Shown piece by piece: positions 10,879 through 21,354 of a stretch of 64,000 nucleotides of DNA. Both the position numbers and the translations under genes were made by a program. Each line of letters begins with the position of its first letter. The first letter of the stretch is position 1. A model generated the notes under the pieces. It was not told the DNA's origin. It saw only the letters and a program-made list of their open reading frames with translations, and made no database searches. Where the stretch lies: the NCBI GenBank assembly GCA_030765045.1, contig CM060964.1, positions 277,816,888-277,880,887 on the forward strand. The letters are read 5' to 3'. This stretch comes from Tenodera sinensis (Eukaryota > Arthropoda > Insecta > Mantodea > Mantidae).

Positions 10879-12295
10879 TTAACTGCTGAATTGCAGTTCA
10901 CAATTGCACAAAGTTTCAACTGTAAAACATCGTCTGTTGTCTCGCAAAACACTTCTGTAATCTGAAAAACTTCTCTCCACGTCACAAGATGTTATCGGGG
11001 CATATTTAAATGTTGCTAAGTGCTTCACAGAGAGAGTCAAGTCTCTTGGTGTGACAGATGGATTTTTTTCGAGGATGTCTTGAATATCGCACATCTGTTT
11101 ATAACCAGAATTTTTTGAAATTACATAATTCACTTTCTCTTTCACTTTTTGTCCTATGCTATCAGGAACCAAACTTAGATCACATATTGTTTTTTCAAAG
11201 ATAGTGTTTCATGCAAAGGAGATCCTATAACTTCCAATGCCGTTATGCCTGTTGGCAAGAAAGAAAAATGGGCAGATTAGAAACTAAGATCCTCTTTTAG
11301 CCCAGTGCCTGACAGAAAATTTTGCACAGTTACTATTGATGAAGTATCTTTCGAGTCCAATGAATTAACAACCCCTTCGACTATTTCTATGTGCTCAGCA
11401 TAATATAAAACTGCATCGACCCATGTTCCCCATCAAGTTAACACTGGTGCAGGAGGAAGTCAGATATTATGTGCTGTTGATCTAAACACTTAACTTTTTT
11501 AGGAGATTTAACAAAAATTCTCTTTGTACTGGACACAAATCTATCTACCAATGGGAAAGAATCACGTATTGTCTCAGAAATGCGATGAAGAGCGTGTGCC
11601 AAGCAAGTTATATGAATTAAGTTAAGAAAAATACCTTTCAGAGTTTGTCCTGATTTTACCATATAAGGACCTGCTTCAGTAACAAATAAAAGTAACCGGT
11701 CATATTTGATTCCACATGGCCATAGCAATTTCAAAGAGTCCATCACAAACTGGGTCACAGTTACAATGTCAGTGGCCCACAATTCGCACACATTAAGAAG
11801 ATAAGGTGTGGTCTTTTGTTCATTATTTAAAGCACCCACGATTATATTAGCAGTAGAACGGTGCTCAGAATCAGGGGTTTCATCAACAGACAACCACACA
11901 AACTGATCCGCTAATTCATTTTGTATATTTGACAATACATTATTGTAACAATGTCCTACATAGGTCTTACGCAGTGTAATTTCTTCAGGCACATGTTGTC
12001 GCGTGTACTTGCCAAGAAAGTTTTTAAATGTCGTATTATTAATTTTGAACAAGGGAATATCAGCAGCTAAAAATGCTTGGCACAAGTCATAGGAAAATTC
12101 AGTAACCCTACTTTCTAAATACTCTACTAGCAGTTTTTTAACAGGTTCTTTGTTTGTGAGTTTTCTGATTAAATTCTCCTCATGTTTTGCTGTGTTTATG
12201 TGCTGAACTATTTGAAATCTTTTCTCACTCCCTACAGTTTTCTCACACGCTCCACAAAACAGTACCCTATTATCTGTAGATATTAAATCACTCAA
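10879..12295 (-). pseudogene. hAT transposase (BED-type zinc finger; CGGBP1-related type), broken
   Basis: The first frame (12295 down to 11438, 285 codons) begins with a zinc-finger-like CGACEK...QHINTAKHEEN block (C..C, H...H) and then a hAT-like middle with FVWLSVDETPD and HALHRISE. After a broken stretch (11172-11437) the C-terminal frame (11172-10879) holds CDVERSFSDYRSVLRDNR, the dimerisation motif of hAT transposases. The order and orientation fit one gene with a frame break. The finger layout resembles CGG-repeat-binding proteins, which are domesticated hAT derivatives. Loss of the middle makes activity unlikely. Confidence 0.8.
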
Positions 12296-12628
12296 ACTCT
12301 TTCTGTAAATTAATTAATCTAACACTCCAAGTTGGTTTTATTTTCAGTATTTGAAGGTTTTTTTAACATTTTATATGCCTAATTTAATTTGGTGGGAACC
12401 AGTTCACAACACTGTTACGTTTGAAGACCACGACACAACTACTGGTGGGCAGGCAAGCGTTACTATAATCGTGTTGCTCAAAACGTTGACCTGCACTTTA
12501 TCTTTGTTAATATAAACCTCTCAGATAACACACTGATTATTCTCTACGCACATACATATAATGAAAGGATGGAAACAGGAGATCCACTGCATGTCAACAT
12601 GACTCAGTATTAGTTCTCGCCACCTCAC

Positions 12629-12870
12629 GAGTTGCATCATCATGTGCAATACTACCAGTATGAAAAATAAACAGATGGAAAAAATAATAAAAAACCACAC
12701 AAATCATTAAAATATGCAATATAGGGGCTATAATATTGAAATCTTTGTGAGTTGCGTCATCATGTGCAATACTGCCAATATGAAAAATATTATCCAGATG
12801 GAAAAAAATAATAAAAAACCATAAAAATCATTAAAATATGCAATATAGGGGCTGTAATATTGAAATATTA
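12629..12870. repeat. Two-copy tandem repeat, about 121 bp unit
   Basis: The segment starting GAGTTGCATCATCATGTGCA at about 12629 is repeated from about 12750 with small differences. It lies in the 5' untranslated part of the hAT element and may be a subterminal array, which often binds hAT transposase. Confidence 0.65.
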
Positions 12871-13028
12871 TGCAATCAAAATTAAGAAAATATGCAGTTA
12901 TATGCACCATAAAATCATGTCCAAATAACTGAGAATTCCATAATTCGTGCACATAATGTAAAAGCATATATTTTTAACTCCTATGAAAAAACATGCAAAT
13001 GCATGAACTTCCTAGCCCTATCCATTAA

Positions 13029-13552
13029 CATTGCTTGCTAATACTATACTAAAACAGGGAATATATCCAGACTGTTTAAAATTTGCTGTAATAATGCCTA
13101 TCTTTAAGAAAGGTGAAAAAACTAATCCAGATAATTACAGGCCCATATCACTCTTACCAGTCCTTTTCAAAATAATCAAGTTTTGTTTACACAAGCAACT
13201 CTCTACATACTTTGAAAATAACTCATTACTAAGCAGTTCTCAATTTGACTTTAGACCCAAGCTTTCTACCATAGAAGCAGTTGAAAATATAGTAGATCAT
13301 ATCTTTGAATGCTTTGAGAATAAACTCCCAGTCAGCATAACCCTTCTAGATTTAAGAAAAGCATTTGACACAGTATCACATGTAATATTTATTAAAAAAC
13401 TAAAAGAATATAATTTATCTGAAATAGCCCTTAATCTAATAGACTCATACCTTAAAAACCCACTTCAGATGCTACATAGTTACACAACATGTAATAAATC
13501 AGCCTTAGATTTACCATTTTCAAGATTATCAAAAATACATAATCCCCTATAA
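13029..13552 (+). pseudogene. LINE-a reverse transcriptase, N-terminal half
   Basis: A 173-codon frame contains PIFKKGEKTNPDNYRPISLL (finger block), the expected phenylalanine/arginine-proline block with a G-to-D change (FDFRPKLST), and LLDLRKAFDTVSH (palm motif A with its catalytic aspartate). It stops just after SRLSKIHNPL, and the YxDD half is missing, replaced by the short SINE piece at 13556-13690. Motif pattern is Jockey/CR1-like. Confidence 0.75.
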
Positions 13553-13555
13553 TCC

Positions 13556-13690
13556 CTAGGTTGTCTCCTCTATGCAGAGGTTACCCTCATTGCCCGGCCG
13601 CTACGTCCTGCACCCGCAGCCAAGGCCTCGGAGGAGTGCAGGTTAGGGGTGGCAGGGGTCAGCACGCCGACTCCCCCGACTGTAAGGCAT
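13556..13690 (-). repeat. Fragment of the same SINE family as 54654-54987
   Basis: GC-rich block with GCCCGGCCGCTACGTCC and GGTCAGCACGCCGACTCCCC, matching in order the 3' half of the full SINE at 54654-54987 (CAGCCGCTGCGTCC, GGTCAGCACCCCGATCCC). Base composition is sharply different from the surrounding AT-rich LINE. Confidence 0.5.
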
Positions 13691-14096
13691 ACATATTATA
13701 CATATGTATAATAAAATTCTGGATCATATTACTTCACTACCCATTAATAAATTCAAAACATTTCTGGATACATGGCTAAAAAATAAAGCATTTTACTCAA
13801 TAGAAGAATTCTATAAGTGCAACAATTTTCACATAGATGAGTAAATATCTAAATCAGTAATGTCAGTGTTAATGTAGTAATCAAATTTTAAATAATGTAC
13901 ATATATGTTTGTATTAAGTTCCTAGCATTGTTTAATATCACCATTATATGGTAAACATATTGTGACAAATTTCTAATTGTATTTAATATTATCATTATAA
14001 TGTAAATATTGTAAAGTTATGAACAAAATTATGTATTTGATGTGACCAAATGCAAACAGCCTAATGGTCAATAAACACTAATTCTAGTTCTAGCTG
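13691..14096 (+). other. LINE-a 3' end and tail
   Basis: A last coding piece (KILDHITSLPINKFKTFLDT and onwards to a stop near 13843) is followed by an AT-rich 3' untranslated region ending in AATAAACACTAATTCTAGTTCTAG, shown here in part. The TTCTAG tandem tail marks the retrotransposon 3' end. Confidence 0.6.
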
Positions 14097-14099
14097 TAG

Positions 14100-14735
14100 A
14101 AAAATGACTCAAAAATTTTATGTTAGAATTGGTTGTTCTTTTAGAGGATTTTGGAAGGGGGTAAGATCTAGATTGGAGAATATGGATAGGTAGACCTTAT
14201 TCTTTCAGATAAAGAAGTTCTCTTGTCATATTAGGTAGAAGTTGAGCTAGAGAAGTAAAAATATATTTTAATTTGCAATAGAAATGAAAGGGAAGAGAGA
14301 GTCTGATTTCAGTTAGGAGTATGGAAATTAAAGGACATGTGAGGACTGGCTATCCTGAGTATTTGTCCTATCATGAGGAGGAAAAATGAAGAGGAAATTC
14401 ACAATGATTTTCCAGTGTAAAGGAACAATGGAGTGGAGAGAGAGTTTGTTAAGGAAGAAGTGATTAACAAGGGATAAAAGAGCCATTATTGAACAGATTT
14501 TTTATGATCAGAAATGTATAACCAAAATTAGGGAGTTTTTGTGGAAGATCAAGATGAAGTGGAGTTGGTCAGTAGACAACAAAGCAGATGATAGTGGTTT
14601 ATAAGAATATAATTTACTTTAGGTATGTAAACAAGTAGATATGTTTAGCATTTTGATAGTGGTGGTCTTGGCCAGATATGATGGTCAGCCCATAACATGT
14701 TTATACTTATCACAGGAATAAGTAAATAAATAAAT
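14100..14735 (+). pseudogene. LINE-b copy 1, C-terminal region and 3' tail (right part)
   Basis: Translation gives RGFWKGVRSRLENMD, which matches KGFWREIRTRVEDIE of the better LINE-b copy (near 43140), with later decayed matches to the region after it. It ends in an AATAAATAAATAAATT tail like other LINE-b copies. Position directly after the LINE-a 3' end indicates that LINE-a inserted into this copy. Confidence 0.6.
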
Positions 14736-14745
14736 AAATTGAAGT

Positions 14746-15049
14746 AATTATTATTTATTTATGCCAACAAACTTACTGTTGGTGTTTTTAAACACACAAG
14801 CCGTGTGTGGACAATGTTTGAGAGGTACAACTGGAACTTAAAAATTCAATGCCACAGCTGGGATTTGAACCACAGACCTTCTGCTTACCAGGCGGGTGCT
14901 CTACCATTGAGCACTGGTTTGAGAATTCAATGCCATTCTGGCAGTTAGTCACAGTAGCTCAATGGTAGAGCACCCGCCTGGTAAGTGGAAGGTCTGTGGT
15001 TCAAATCCCAGCTGTGGCATTGAATTTTTAAGTTCCAGTTCTACCTCTC
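14746..15049. mobile_element. Inverted dimer of a tRNA-derived SINE, flanked by 14 bp target duplication
   Basis: The left arm is a minus-strand SINE (body plus tRNA head) and the right arm a plus-strand copy beginning with a leader and tRNA head at about 14953, cut off in the body after CTACCTCT. The tRNA head has box A TAGCTCAATGGTAGAGC, box B GGTTCAAATCC, a seven-base-pair acceptor stem and an anticodon loop CTGGTAA. The whole palindrome is flanked by AAATAAATTGAAGT at 14732-14745 and 15050-15063, so it was inserted as one unit next to the LINE-b tail. The same architecture is found at 55101-55813. Confidence 0.8.
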
Positions 15050-15063
15050 AAATAAATTGAAGT

Positions 15064-17060
15064 TTCAATTATTGTTCTTGCATTGTTTGAATTGTGTCTA
15101 CTTCCTTTTGAATAGCGAAAGGAATTATTCAGGCTTTATGTGTATATGGTTCAATAGGTGTAATTTCAAAAGAGTGTATGCAATTCGTATATTTTCTGGG
15201 TTTTTTTTAGAGTATTTTGATCTTATATCTAAATAATTCTTCCCTCTTTTTCATCTAAGTAATCTGTCTGATTTACTTTTCCTCTCAATGGATTTTCAAG
15301 ATCTTCATGGGCTTCTATATCATGGTACAGGAATTCATGTTTCACAAAGAAAGCGTCTCCCCTTATTTATTCCTCCTATTCTCCCTCATCACTTGTTCTG
15401 ACATGCTATCCTCATTGAATGACACCTCAATGGCTTCCTTTCCCAGCCTTTATTGAAGGCGTATGTGACAGACCAGTTTTTTTGTGGTGTTTAATGCCTG
15501 CTTTACTACATACGGCTATATTATGTGTAGGTTTGGGATATATTTCCACAAGTCTCAGTAGGAAGAAAATATATATTAGAAGTAAAAGATTTTGGTGGAT
15601 ATGGTCATGGTTAGAAAGAAGAAAACAGAGTAAAAGCTGAGGTATATTGGATCTACTACAAAATGAATTTGTCACAATAACTTCCAGGGCATCCCTTCCC
15701 TTGTCTCTGTTGTGGTAGTGTTCGCTTTTTGTGTTGTATAAAAACTTGAATCGGTCAAAAGCTTCGATGAGTAACACTGTGGCCTCCTGAGCCCAGTTTT
15801 TTCATTTCTAAATAATGTTGCAAGTTCTGTAAAAACCACAAACACAACACAAATGGAAAGCCATACATACACAACAGCTGACTACAGGTTGCATACCCAG
15901 TCCGCCATATTGTTATGTTAATGACGCTGATTAGCTGTATTCATTTTGTTGGATGAAAAAAATTAGATGCAACTCAATCGCATTGGATGCAAATAGGTTG
16001 GATACAAAAAATAGGATAGAAATTGTATGTAACAAAATTGTATCCAACTCTCAATGTCTCACAATGCACTTTTGTTGTACACAATGCTTTGGACCAAAAA
16101 GTTGGACCGTGGAACATAGGTTTTACTTTCTTCTTCCTGAACTTCCATTGTTTCTACTAAATTGTTTTCACTTAAGATTATTCCACTCCTTAAGCACATC
16201 TACATTAACCATCTCTAATAAATACTGTACACTTAGTAGGCACCTTGTTTGCTACTGTTGTCTTCTTTCTTGATCATCTTGGCCTTGTGTAGCCAAAGTT
16301 ACTGTCGTTATGGATTATCTTCCTTCTCTGCTGGTGTTGACCAGATTTGAGTTTCAGTGTGGTCTCCTCAGCTTCTGATGGTTCTCAATTCAAGGTCCTG
16401 TGATGCTGTGCCAATTTTGATGCCATCCCACTTTGTTGCATCCTTTTGATGTGGTCATTTGTGGTGAATCAGTTTTGATCTCATTGTTCTTTGCCTTGGC
16501 CGCCAGCTGCTGCAGTGACACAGTTACGACATCTTTGTCTCAGGGTATGTGTGAGGGTAGTGTGAAAGACAACACCAATGTGTTAGCTGATAAATTTTAA
16601 TATTGGCTAAAAGATTCTTTTTCAAAAAGGTTACTACCATGGAATTAAAGAACTATATCATTCCTGTAATGATAAAGTGAAGCGTCAGTTGTGGTAAGTC
16701 GCAGGAATTTTGCTTGGAAATTTCCCTTGCATTAGCTGCTAAATTTTTCTTACTCACACTTGTCAGTGGGCACTAATTCTGCAGCAAATCGTCACAACTT
16801 CCATGCTGCACCTAGCTAGATTCTAAGAACTTTCACTTTCTTTCTAATCCCCAGAATTACTTTCTACGTGACTTTGCAGGCATACTGAACCCATCATAAT
16901 TGCATTCCTGTAACCTTTAAGCTAATGTATTCACTGCCTAGCTACTAGTAATGACTTTCATCAACTTGAATTGGTAATGAGCTATTTCCCTGGACAAATC
17001 TTTTAACTCAGACTTCATACTTTATGCCCTAATGTAACATAGAGAAATTATTAGTTACAA
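15064..17060. other. No gene recognised
   Basis: Short frames occur on both strands. A weak tryptophan/arginine-rich stretch on the plus strand near 15575-15640 (RFWWIWSWLERRKQ) resembles the start of PIF/Harbinger transposases but is too short to call. The rest shows nothing supportable. Confidence 0.4.
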
Positions 17061-17134
17061 TTATTTATACCTTCCCATCACCACCACCGCCACCGCCGCC
17101 GCCTCCTCCACCTCCACCTTCACCCTTAAAAACG

Positions 17135-17265
17135 ACAGCTCCATGTCAGTAGATTTACTGGCATGTAAAAGAACTCCTGCGGGACAAAATTCCGGCACAC
17201 CGGCGACGCTGATGTGATCCTGGCAATTGACAGCATCGTTAAAGAACAAAATAATTTTAATTTTC
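17135..17265 (+). repeat. SINE 3' domain flanked by trinucleotide repeats
   Basis: The stretch with CTGCGGGACAAAATTCCGGC and then GCATCGTTAAAGAACAAAAT is the conserved 3' domain of tRNA-derived SINEs common in insects, ending in an ATTTTAATTTT tail. It is bordered by CCACCG-type trinucleotide runs at 17079-17125 and 17274-17302. Confidence 0.55.
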
Positions 17266-17506
17266 ACCTTCACCTTCATCGCCGCCGCCGCCACTACCAC
17301 CACATTTTAATTCTTTGAGAAGAATGTACACTGTTACTTAACATATCAGCTTTTAAAATATTTACAGGATTTACTGATTATTATCAATCACCCAATAAAT
17401 AATTCACACTTGTGCTTATAGCATTTAATAGTAAATTAAAAGGAACATAAAACGTGAATTAATGATTATGTGAAGTTATCTTGTGTGTAATAACAATGAT
17501 GTAGTA

Positions 17507-17781
17507 TTATGGGCATCGCCAAAGGGGGGCAAGGGGGCACTGCAAACACCCTTGGAAATTAAAGGATTTAATCTGTGGTTAATTAGTATTAGACATTTGT
17601 TTTAATTTTGATGTAAAGAACAGTTTTTATTTAGCATAAATTAATGTGCTTATCCACAACAAATACTATAACTCATATCTTTTACGTTTTTTGGCAACAG
17701 GATAATGAATTAATATTGTTTGAATGCAAACTTCCAACATGCATCCCCCCCCTGCCCGAAAAAAACGTTTGCTGACACCCA
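17507..17781. mobile_element. Candidate MITE with long target duplication
   Basis: A 275 bp segment is flanked by TGATGTAGTA on both sides (17497-17506 and 17782-17791). Its ends are loosely inverted: TGGGCATCGCCAAA with a G-rich run on the left, and TGGGTGTCAGCAAA with a G-rich run in reverse complement on the right. A 9-10 bp duplication would fit a Mutator-like MITE; an 8 bp one would fit hAT. No coding. Confidence 0.5.
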
Positions 17782-17791
17782 TGATGTAGTA

Positions 17792-18269
17792 GTAAATTTC
17801 TAAGTTTAATCTTAAAATATTGGACATTATACTATTTCTAGAGCTAGAGATTATTTATTGTAAATAACACTGGCCTGCGAAGATTTTGTGGCATGGAATA
17901 TTTTACATCATAATGCTCAGTTTGGATGCTCTGGTTGCATATCACGTACAGATTTTGAATAGTTCTGATTCAACACAAAATTGGAAGTTCAGTCCTCCAG
18001 TATTAACATCATTGCATATTCAACTTACAGCATGGTTCATTAAAAGATGCAAACATGCTAAATCATATGATGTCATACTGTACCAACATCTGTCTCTGTT
18101 TACAGGTAATGTTGGACTTATCTCATAAACATGTATTGTGTAATACATAAATAGGGACCTACCTTTGTATCTGCAGTCCAGTTTTAAACTTCTTCTCAGC
18201 TGGTCTCTTTTTGAAATCGTGCTGTTTTGTGAATGTTATATGTGAAAAAAAAATGGCAAGCTCGAGTGG
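17792..18269. other. No feature recognised
   Basis: AT-rich sequence between the MITE and the next decayed gene fragment. Confidence 0.4.
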
Positions 18270-19470
18270 TATATCTAGGAGGGGCTCTGTGTGAACAATC
18301 CTAACAATTTCTGTTATGTGTGTGTTTGCTATGTGATAAAGCAACAGAAAAGAAACATTACCACATTAATCAAGAGTTTATATCTGGGCTACTTTAAAAT
18401 GAAATTAGGAGATCAAGACAAGAATTTTGCTCATCATATTGTATGTAAAAGTTGTCTAGAAAATCTAAGACAATGGTACAATGGAGTTCGTTCATCTATG
18501 CCCTATGGTGTTACTATGGTATGACGCGAAGAACAAAATCATATTAATGACTTTTATTTTTTTCTGTGTAATATATCTGGATTCGGTAGGAAAATCCAGG
18601 TGGGCAATATATATCCAAACATGTCATCAGTAATTCGGCCTGTGCCCCATGGACCTGATGTTTCTGTTCCATCACCAACTACCATATTGCCAGAAAGTAT
18701 TACTGAGACTTTGAGTGTAGAAAATGAAATAAATTGGTCCCCAGACTTATAAGATAATCCTAATCCATTGAATCAGTCAAAATTAAATGATTTGGTATGT
18801 AATTTGGGTTTTACCAAAGAAAAAAGTGAACTTTTAGGTTCAAGGCTGAAACAAGACGGTCTTCTAGCACCTGGAATAACTTTCTATTGGTACAGACTTT
18901 GAGAAAAAAAGTTCAACAAATATTATGTAGAAGGAGAACTAGCTTATTGTTGTGATATCTCTAACTTGAAAATCGTCTTGGAACAGCTTACGAAGCAAAA
19001 GAAAGGCAAGAGAAATCTGAAATGTGTTCTGCTGCACAACAGCAATATGTTTGCTTTGGTTCCAATAGCTCACCCTACATCCCTTAAAGCAGGGGTGCCA
19101 AACAGCACTCACCAGACGTGAAAAATTTTCCCCTTATTTTCCCTCCCTCCGTGATGATCAAACTGGAAAACGGGAAAAACAAAGCGAAAACCGGTTCTAC
19201 TAGCCCGTGCTACTGCAGTTAAGGAGGGGTAGACCCCTCTCTTCACACCCCGGGAGTGATGTTTGACATGCCTGCCTTAAAGAAACGTACCAAAATTTGT
19301 ATACTGTCCTGGAAAATGAAATATAATGAACACAAGTGATTCATGCTTTGTGATCTTAAGGTGTGGGGTATTTTATTGGGCCAACAAACAGGGTATACGA
19401 AATTTCCGTGCTTTCGGTGTGAATGGTAGGTATTCCAGAGCCAGAGAAGACACTGAGCTGAAACAACTGC
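18270..19470 (+). pseudogene. Decayed N-terminal and middle part of the uncharacterised arthropod family
   Basis: Across stops and shifts the order is: MKLGDQDKNFAHHIVCKSC (a cysteine/histidine-rich block near 18400), then a WREE..H-like block and GFGRK, then RPVPHGPDV near 18637, then LNDLVCNLGFTKEKSELLGS at about 18788, SRLKQDGLLAPGITFYWYR, and after a MITE insertion GQQTGYTKFPC near 19385. This is the same family as 3218-3755, whose C-terminal blocks are absent here. The paired cysteines and histidines suggest zinc binding in its N-terminal part; that is inference. Function is unknown. Confidence 0.65.
19090..19274. mobile_element. hAT-type MITE with 8 bp target duplication
   Basis: Ends read CAGGGGTGCCAAACA and, in reverse complement, CAGGCATGTCAAACA, the familiar hAT end type. 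CCTTAAAG lies outside both ends (19082-19089 and 19275-19282). The 185 bp element interrupts the decayed arthropod-family gene, whose reading resumes after it. Confidence 0.85.
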
Positions 19471-19625
19471 TGCTGCTGCCGGCACTGTCGCCACCACTGC
19501 CACTACTACTTGTACTACCACTTGTACTACATGTATTACTAATACTTGTACCACTACTACTTGTACTACTTGTACTACTGCTGCTGGTGCTGGTGCTGGT
19601 GCTGGTGCTGCTGCTGCATTCTTAG
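19460..19625. repeat. Trinucleotide-rich tract
   Basis: CTG, ACT and TACTTG-type triplets dominate. Long open frames here arise from the repeat and not from a gene. Confidence 0.8.
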
Positions 19626-19972
19626 GTTCGGCCCGGCCCGGCCCAGCCTGAACTCAATCAAGCCCGAGCCCGAGAAGAGGTTATAGTGCCCGGGCCCGAG
19701 CCCGGCCCGGCCCAATTATTTAATTTGACTGTGATTATGATTGTTACATTATTATTGTTATTATTATCACTATTATTTGTAACCTTTCAGCAGAATAATC
19801 ATATAGAATCCCTAGTAATAGAATGTTGTGATAATTGTGCTATTCTTGGAAAAATATATAATACATTATTTTGTATCCCTTAATTTTCAAGCCTGGGCCC
19901 GGCTGGAGCCTGACAAACATTTTCCAAATGAGGCCCAAACCCAGCCCGAGCCCATGCAGACCTCTAGCAGAC
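19626..19972. repeat. GC-rich hAT-like repeat with GGCCC blocks at both ends
   Basis: CCCGGCCCGGCCC blocks at 19630-19715 and CAAACCCAGCCCGAGCCC at the right form loosely inverted ends around an AT-rich middle. The right end in reverse complement reads AGAGGTCTGCATGGGCTCGG, a type seen in hAT MITEs. The left end is incomplete. Confidence 0.4.
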
Positions 19973-20224
19973 ACACACAGACACACACACACAAAATAGA
20001 TTTAAAGCAAAATTATATATTAATAGGGTGTAAATGAATAACACCACACGAATTTTACTGGTGATAGACGGTCCATAGGAAGTCAATTTGAGATAGGAAA
20101 CCTATGGTCTAGGATTACTAATTACAGAACTGTGCCTTAAAATTGTTTGAGGGTATGCATGCCACTGATCATGTCCACTGCAGCTGTAAGACATTATGAC
20201 CTAACAAGCGGGCGAATTCCATAG

Positions 20225-20320
20225 CCTGTCTGTTTGGCGTAGTGGATATGATGCCACGATGCGGAGGTACGCACGTATTAAAAGCACAGGTTCAAATACC
20301 TATCAGCCTATATTTTTTAT
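20225..20320 (+). repeat. tRNA-like SINE head
   Basis: Box A-like TTTGGCGTAGTGGATATG and box B-like GGTTCAAATACC are spaced as in a tRNA gene, but the stems are poor. The pyrimidine tract directly downstream may be its expanded tail. Confidence 0.45.
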
Positions 20321-20324
20321 CCTC

Positions 20325-20530
20325 TTTCTTTCATTCACTCATTCATTCATTCATTCATTCTTTCTCTTTCTCTTTTGCTCTTTCTTTCTCTCTTTCTCTC
20401 TCTCTCTCTCTTCCTCCTTCTCTCCCTCCTTTCCCTCCTTCTCTCCTTCCTTCTCTCCTTCTCTCTTTCTTTCTCTCTTCCCTCCCTCCCTTCCTCCCTT
20501 TCTTCCTTCCTTTCTTTCTTTCCTCCTTTC
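20325..20530. repeat. Polypyrimidine tract (CTTT/CCTT/CATT repeats)
   Basis: About 200 bp of almost pure pyrimidine on the plus strand, starting with CATT units and then mixed CTTT and CCTT. It produces overlapping open frames in several frames, none real. Confidence 0.9.
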
Positions 20531-20881
20531 CTACAAGAAACATTTGTGTCATCTTGTAATTTTTCACTTAACTAAGGTGAAACTTTTTGTTTCAAGTTTA
20601 ACTATTATTTACACTTGCATGACCTAAATAGTAGTTGCACACTCAGAACTTTGTTTTCACTTAAATGAGATGGTTCAAGCCTAACTAGCAGCTTAGAAAC
20701 AAGTAAATATTTGATAAGCATTTGAAAGAGCTACAGGTGATTGAATTATTATAAACATAAGTTGAATTAATATTAACATTACAATACAATAGGTAGATAC
20801 AAACAGAATAAAGCTAAAGAAATAAATAATGAGTAAGTGCAGGTTTCATATTTTGGTTCAAAAGTATTGGAAAGCACGAAT

Positions 20882-20926
20882 GCTAATGGCTTCATTGCCA
20901 GATGCAAGGCACTAGAAAACAACAAC
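20882..20926 (+). repeat. SINE 3' end, target of gypsy element A
   Basis: Contains GCTAATGGCTTCATTGCCAG and ends AACAACAAC, the same SINE tail as at 8252-8291. Gypsy element A inserted into its AAC tail, using CAAC as target duplication (20923-20926). Confidence 0.7.
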
Positions 20927-21136
20927 TGATACCGAAATTTAGATTTCCGATCGAATGGGCTTTTGAAAAAGACACGTTTTAATTTAATTGCCGGATGTGA
21001 GATTTGCGATAAGTGTTAAGTAATAACATAAATAGATAATAGAGCAGGAAGTGTTGTAAGGTGAGCAAGATATGAGTAAATAATAGTCGTTAAATTTGTA
21101 GGATAAACACATTATTGGTTTGAAATTAGCGAGTCA

Positions 21137-21144
21137 TGACGTCA
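21137..21144. promoter_or_regulatory. CRE/ATF palindrome 1 in LTR
   Basis: TGACGTCA, the consensus binding site of CREB/ATF bZIP factors, lies about 12 bp upstream of the TATA-like TTTAAATA. It is present at the matching place in all four LTR copies in the window. Function is inferred from the motif only. Confidence 0.5.
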
Positions 21145-21354
21145 TACCACATAGTTTAAATACACGTTCGAAAGTCAAGTCTACTAACCTTAAAAGTCGC
21201 GCGATATATTTAATAAAATATAAAGTAAACATCGTTTAATCCTAAAAAGGTAATTATATATTCGAAATTCATAAAAGAACATGTTATAATAGAAAGGGAC
21301 ATTTCTAAATTGCGGGAAAAGGAAATAGCATTTTGGATACGAGGCTTTCTTGGA

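Larger units (their letters stand above)
10673..13020 (-). mobile_element. hAT transposon with 8 bp target-site duplication
   Basis: The ends read TAGGGCTCGGAAGTTCATGC (left) and, in reverse complement, TAGGGCTAGGAAGTTCATGC (right), differing at one base in 20. TCCATTAA is present directly outside both ends (10665-10672 and 13021-13028), the 8 bp duplication typical of hAT. The 2348 bp element carries a broken transposase on the minus strand and interrupts LINE-a between its endonuclease and reverse transcriptase. Confidence 0.92.
5061..14096 (+). mobile_element. LINE-a: Jockey-type non-LTR retrotransposon broken by three DNA elements and a SINE piece
   Basis: Segments in the same orientation and correct order make one LINE: endonuclease start (about 5120-5588), endonuclease middle (6639-6836), endonuclease end with the SDH motif (9869-10664), reverse transcriptase (13029-13552) and 3' end (13691-14096). 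They are separated by a Tc1/IS630-like transposon (5591-6636), a long-inverted-repeat element (6841-9864), a hAT transposon (10673-13020) and a SINE piece (13556-13690). At each DNA-element join the LINE reading resumes where it stopped. The second half of the reverse transcriptase is missing. The exact 5' end and target duplication are uncertain. Confidence 0.75.

Noticed and set aside
14953..15022. Functional tRNA gene (anticodon loop CTGGTAA)
   Set aside because: Mismatch in the anticodon stem and SINE context in an inverted dimer.
15427..15777. 116-codon minus-strand frame and overlapping plus frame as PIF/Harbinger gene
   Set aside because: Only a short RFWWIWSWLERRK-like resemblance on the plus strand; not enough for a call.
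17061..17303. Minus-strand 80-codon frame with valine/alanine runs
   Set aside because: It spans CCG/CCT trinucleotide runs and a SINE 3' domain.
19243..19625. Leucine/valine-rich frames on both strands
   Set aside because: Produced by the trinucleotide tract at 19460-19625.
20242..20627. Overlapping open frames rich in Ser, Leu, Phe, Pro
   Set aside because: They come from the polypyrimidine tract; the reverse strand gives Glu/Lys/Arg/Gly runs. No start context or domain.
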